DNA of 64,000 bases from Paenibacillus stellifer. GTDB lineage: Bacteria; Bacillota; Bacilli; Paenibacillales; Paenibacillaceae. Location of the stretch: assembly GCF_000758685.1 (NCBI RefSeq), contig NZ_CP009286.1, forward strand, positions 960,501 to 1,024,500, given 5' to 3'. A program made the translations under genes and the position numbers. The notes below the pieces were generated by a model, which was given only the letters and a program-made list of their open reading frames with translations, searched no databases and had not been told where the DNA came from. Shown in pieces: positions 63,265 through 64,000 of the stretch (position 1 is the first letter of the stretch; each line of letters starts with the position of its first letter).

Positions 63265-64000
63265 GATGAGTCCTCCTCTGCTTTCCGGGTTGAATCTTGC
63301 GTATTCACGGTATTCGGACGTTTCCGCCGCCAAGCCCATGGTAGATTGAACAGGGCGTGAGGCAAGTCTGCCCTGTCCAGCGGCGACAAAGGAGATAAAT
63401 AAGGCAATCCGAAAGACTGCAGGGTGGAAAGATAGGAAAGCAGCAATACCACTCCGCAAAAAAAACCGTATAAACCGAAGGCGGCAGAAACAAAGAAAAT
63501 GCCAAATCGCAGTATACTGACCGTAGCATTCAACGAATGATTTGGCACCATAGAGCCGAATACATGGGTAACAGCGCCAATAACCAGAACACTGGGCGAC
63601 ATAAACCCTGCCCGAATCGCGGCGTCGCCAATAATCAATCCTCCTACGACAGTCATCGTTTGTCCTAACGAAGCAGGCAACCGCGCTCCCGCCTCACGAA
63701 AAGCTTCCAGGAAAATCAGCGTCAGAAACATTTCTTGAGCGACAGAGAATGGGAGGCCCAGCCGCTGCACCGCAATGGTAGCCAATAGCAACACAGGTAT
63801 TTGTTCGATGTGAAAGCTTAGCAGCGCAGTCCATAGCGCGGGCAATAACAGAGCTATCAAAAGCCCGACGATTCTGAGCCCACTTGCTACAGCAACGCTC
63901 AGCGCGGGATAATGGATATCTTCCGCGGTCTTCAACAGTAAGAAGACGTCGGCCGGCGCAATCAGGGCGCTGGGCGTACCCTCCGTCAGAACGACGCAAC
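63261..64000 (-). CDS. gerAA: GerA-family spore germination protein (partial)
   Basis: The frame continues past the right edge; the start is outside the window. The visible part has LTEGTPSALIAPADVFLLLK, then membrane helices including GLRIVGLLIALLLPALW and the motif AFREAGARLP, typical of GerAA/PF03323. No gerAB gene lies between A and C; it may be upstream of gerAA, beyond the window. Confidence 0.92.
   Translation of the reverse strand, partial: CVVLTEGTPSALIAPADVFLLLKTAEDIHYPALSVAVASGLRIVGLLIALLLPALWTALLSFHIEQIPVLLLATIAVQRLGLPFSVAQEMFLTLIFLEAFREAGARLPASLGQTMTVVGGLIIGDAAIRAGFMSPSVLVIGAVTHVFGSMVPNHSLNATVSILRFGIFFVSAAFGLYGFFCGVVLLLSYLSTLQSFGLPYLSPLSPLDRADLPHALFNLPWAWRRKRPNTVNTQDSTRKAEEDSS

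Overview
The window comes from a spore-forming Gram-positive bacterium, most probably Paenibacillus or a close relative. Supporting signs are an S-layer-homology surface protein, a copper-amine-oxidase-N type surface protein, gerA-type germination genes, Shine-Dalgarno sites of the AGGAGG type on most genes, and moderately high GC. Positions 1-17,352 look like ordinary chromosome. They hold the 3' end of an unknown gene, an SLH surface protein with a Thr/Pro repeat stalk, a heterodimeric ABC exporter, a LacI regulator with a GH36 alpha-galactosidase, an HD-GYP protein, a methyltransferase, a DUF1232 protein, a glycerol-1-phosphate dehydrogenase/HAD phosphatase pair, and an RlmCD/RumA-type 23S rRNA methyltransferase.

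A large integrative conjugative element (ICE) begins immediately after the rRNA methyltransferase gene and can be followed to at least 58,571. Its first part carries ParA and ParB, then a tightly coupled operon that reads as a Tad/Flp-pilus-like machine: a CpaB/RcpC-like SAF protein, two degenerate MinD/CpaE-like proteins, a CpaF/TadA ATPase, a fused TadB/TadC-like platform, and four small proteins with an N-terminal membrane segment (pilin or TadE/G-like). Surface genes follow: a DUF916-like membrane protein, a copper-amine-oxidase-N protein and a 1277-residue MucBP-like exoprotein. The second part carries DNA processing and transfer genes: a 2406-residue methylase/SNF2 helicase with a TnpV-like gene nested in another frame, a Toprim primase-like protein, a cargo DEAD-like helicase, a probable oriT, MobC, a MOBP-type relaxase, PcfB-like and ArdC-like proteins, VirD4, a VirB2-like pilin, a VirB6-like protein, a PrgI-like (VirB3) protein and VirB4. 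An XRE repressor with a palindromic operator faces a small operon whose first full gene is Spo0E-like. No integrase is visible in the window, and the usual lytic (VirB1-like) and VirB8-like wall-spanning genes were not found.

After VirB4 there is about 350 bp of non-coding DNA with orphan ribosome-binding sites and inverted repeats, which may be the end or a deletion scar of the element. It is followed by a cupin gene, a chromate-resistance operon (chrA and a split chrB) behind an operator-like palindrome, and the gerAC and gerAA genes on the minus strand, the latter cut by the window end.

The most unusual system here is the combination of a Tad-like pilus module and a pared-down type IV conjugation module in one Gram-positive element, together with a possible element-borne sporulation brake (Spo0E-like) and an overlapping TnpV-like gene. 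All functions are assigned by reading motifs; no database search was run.
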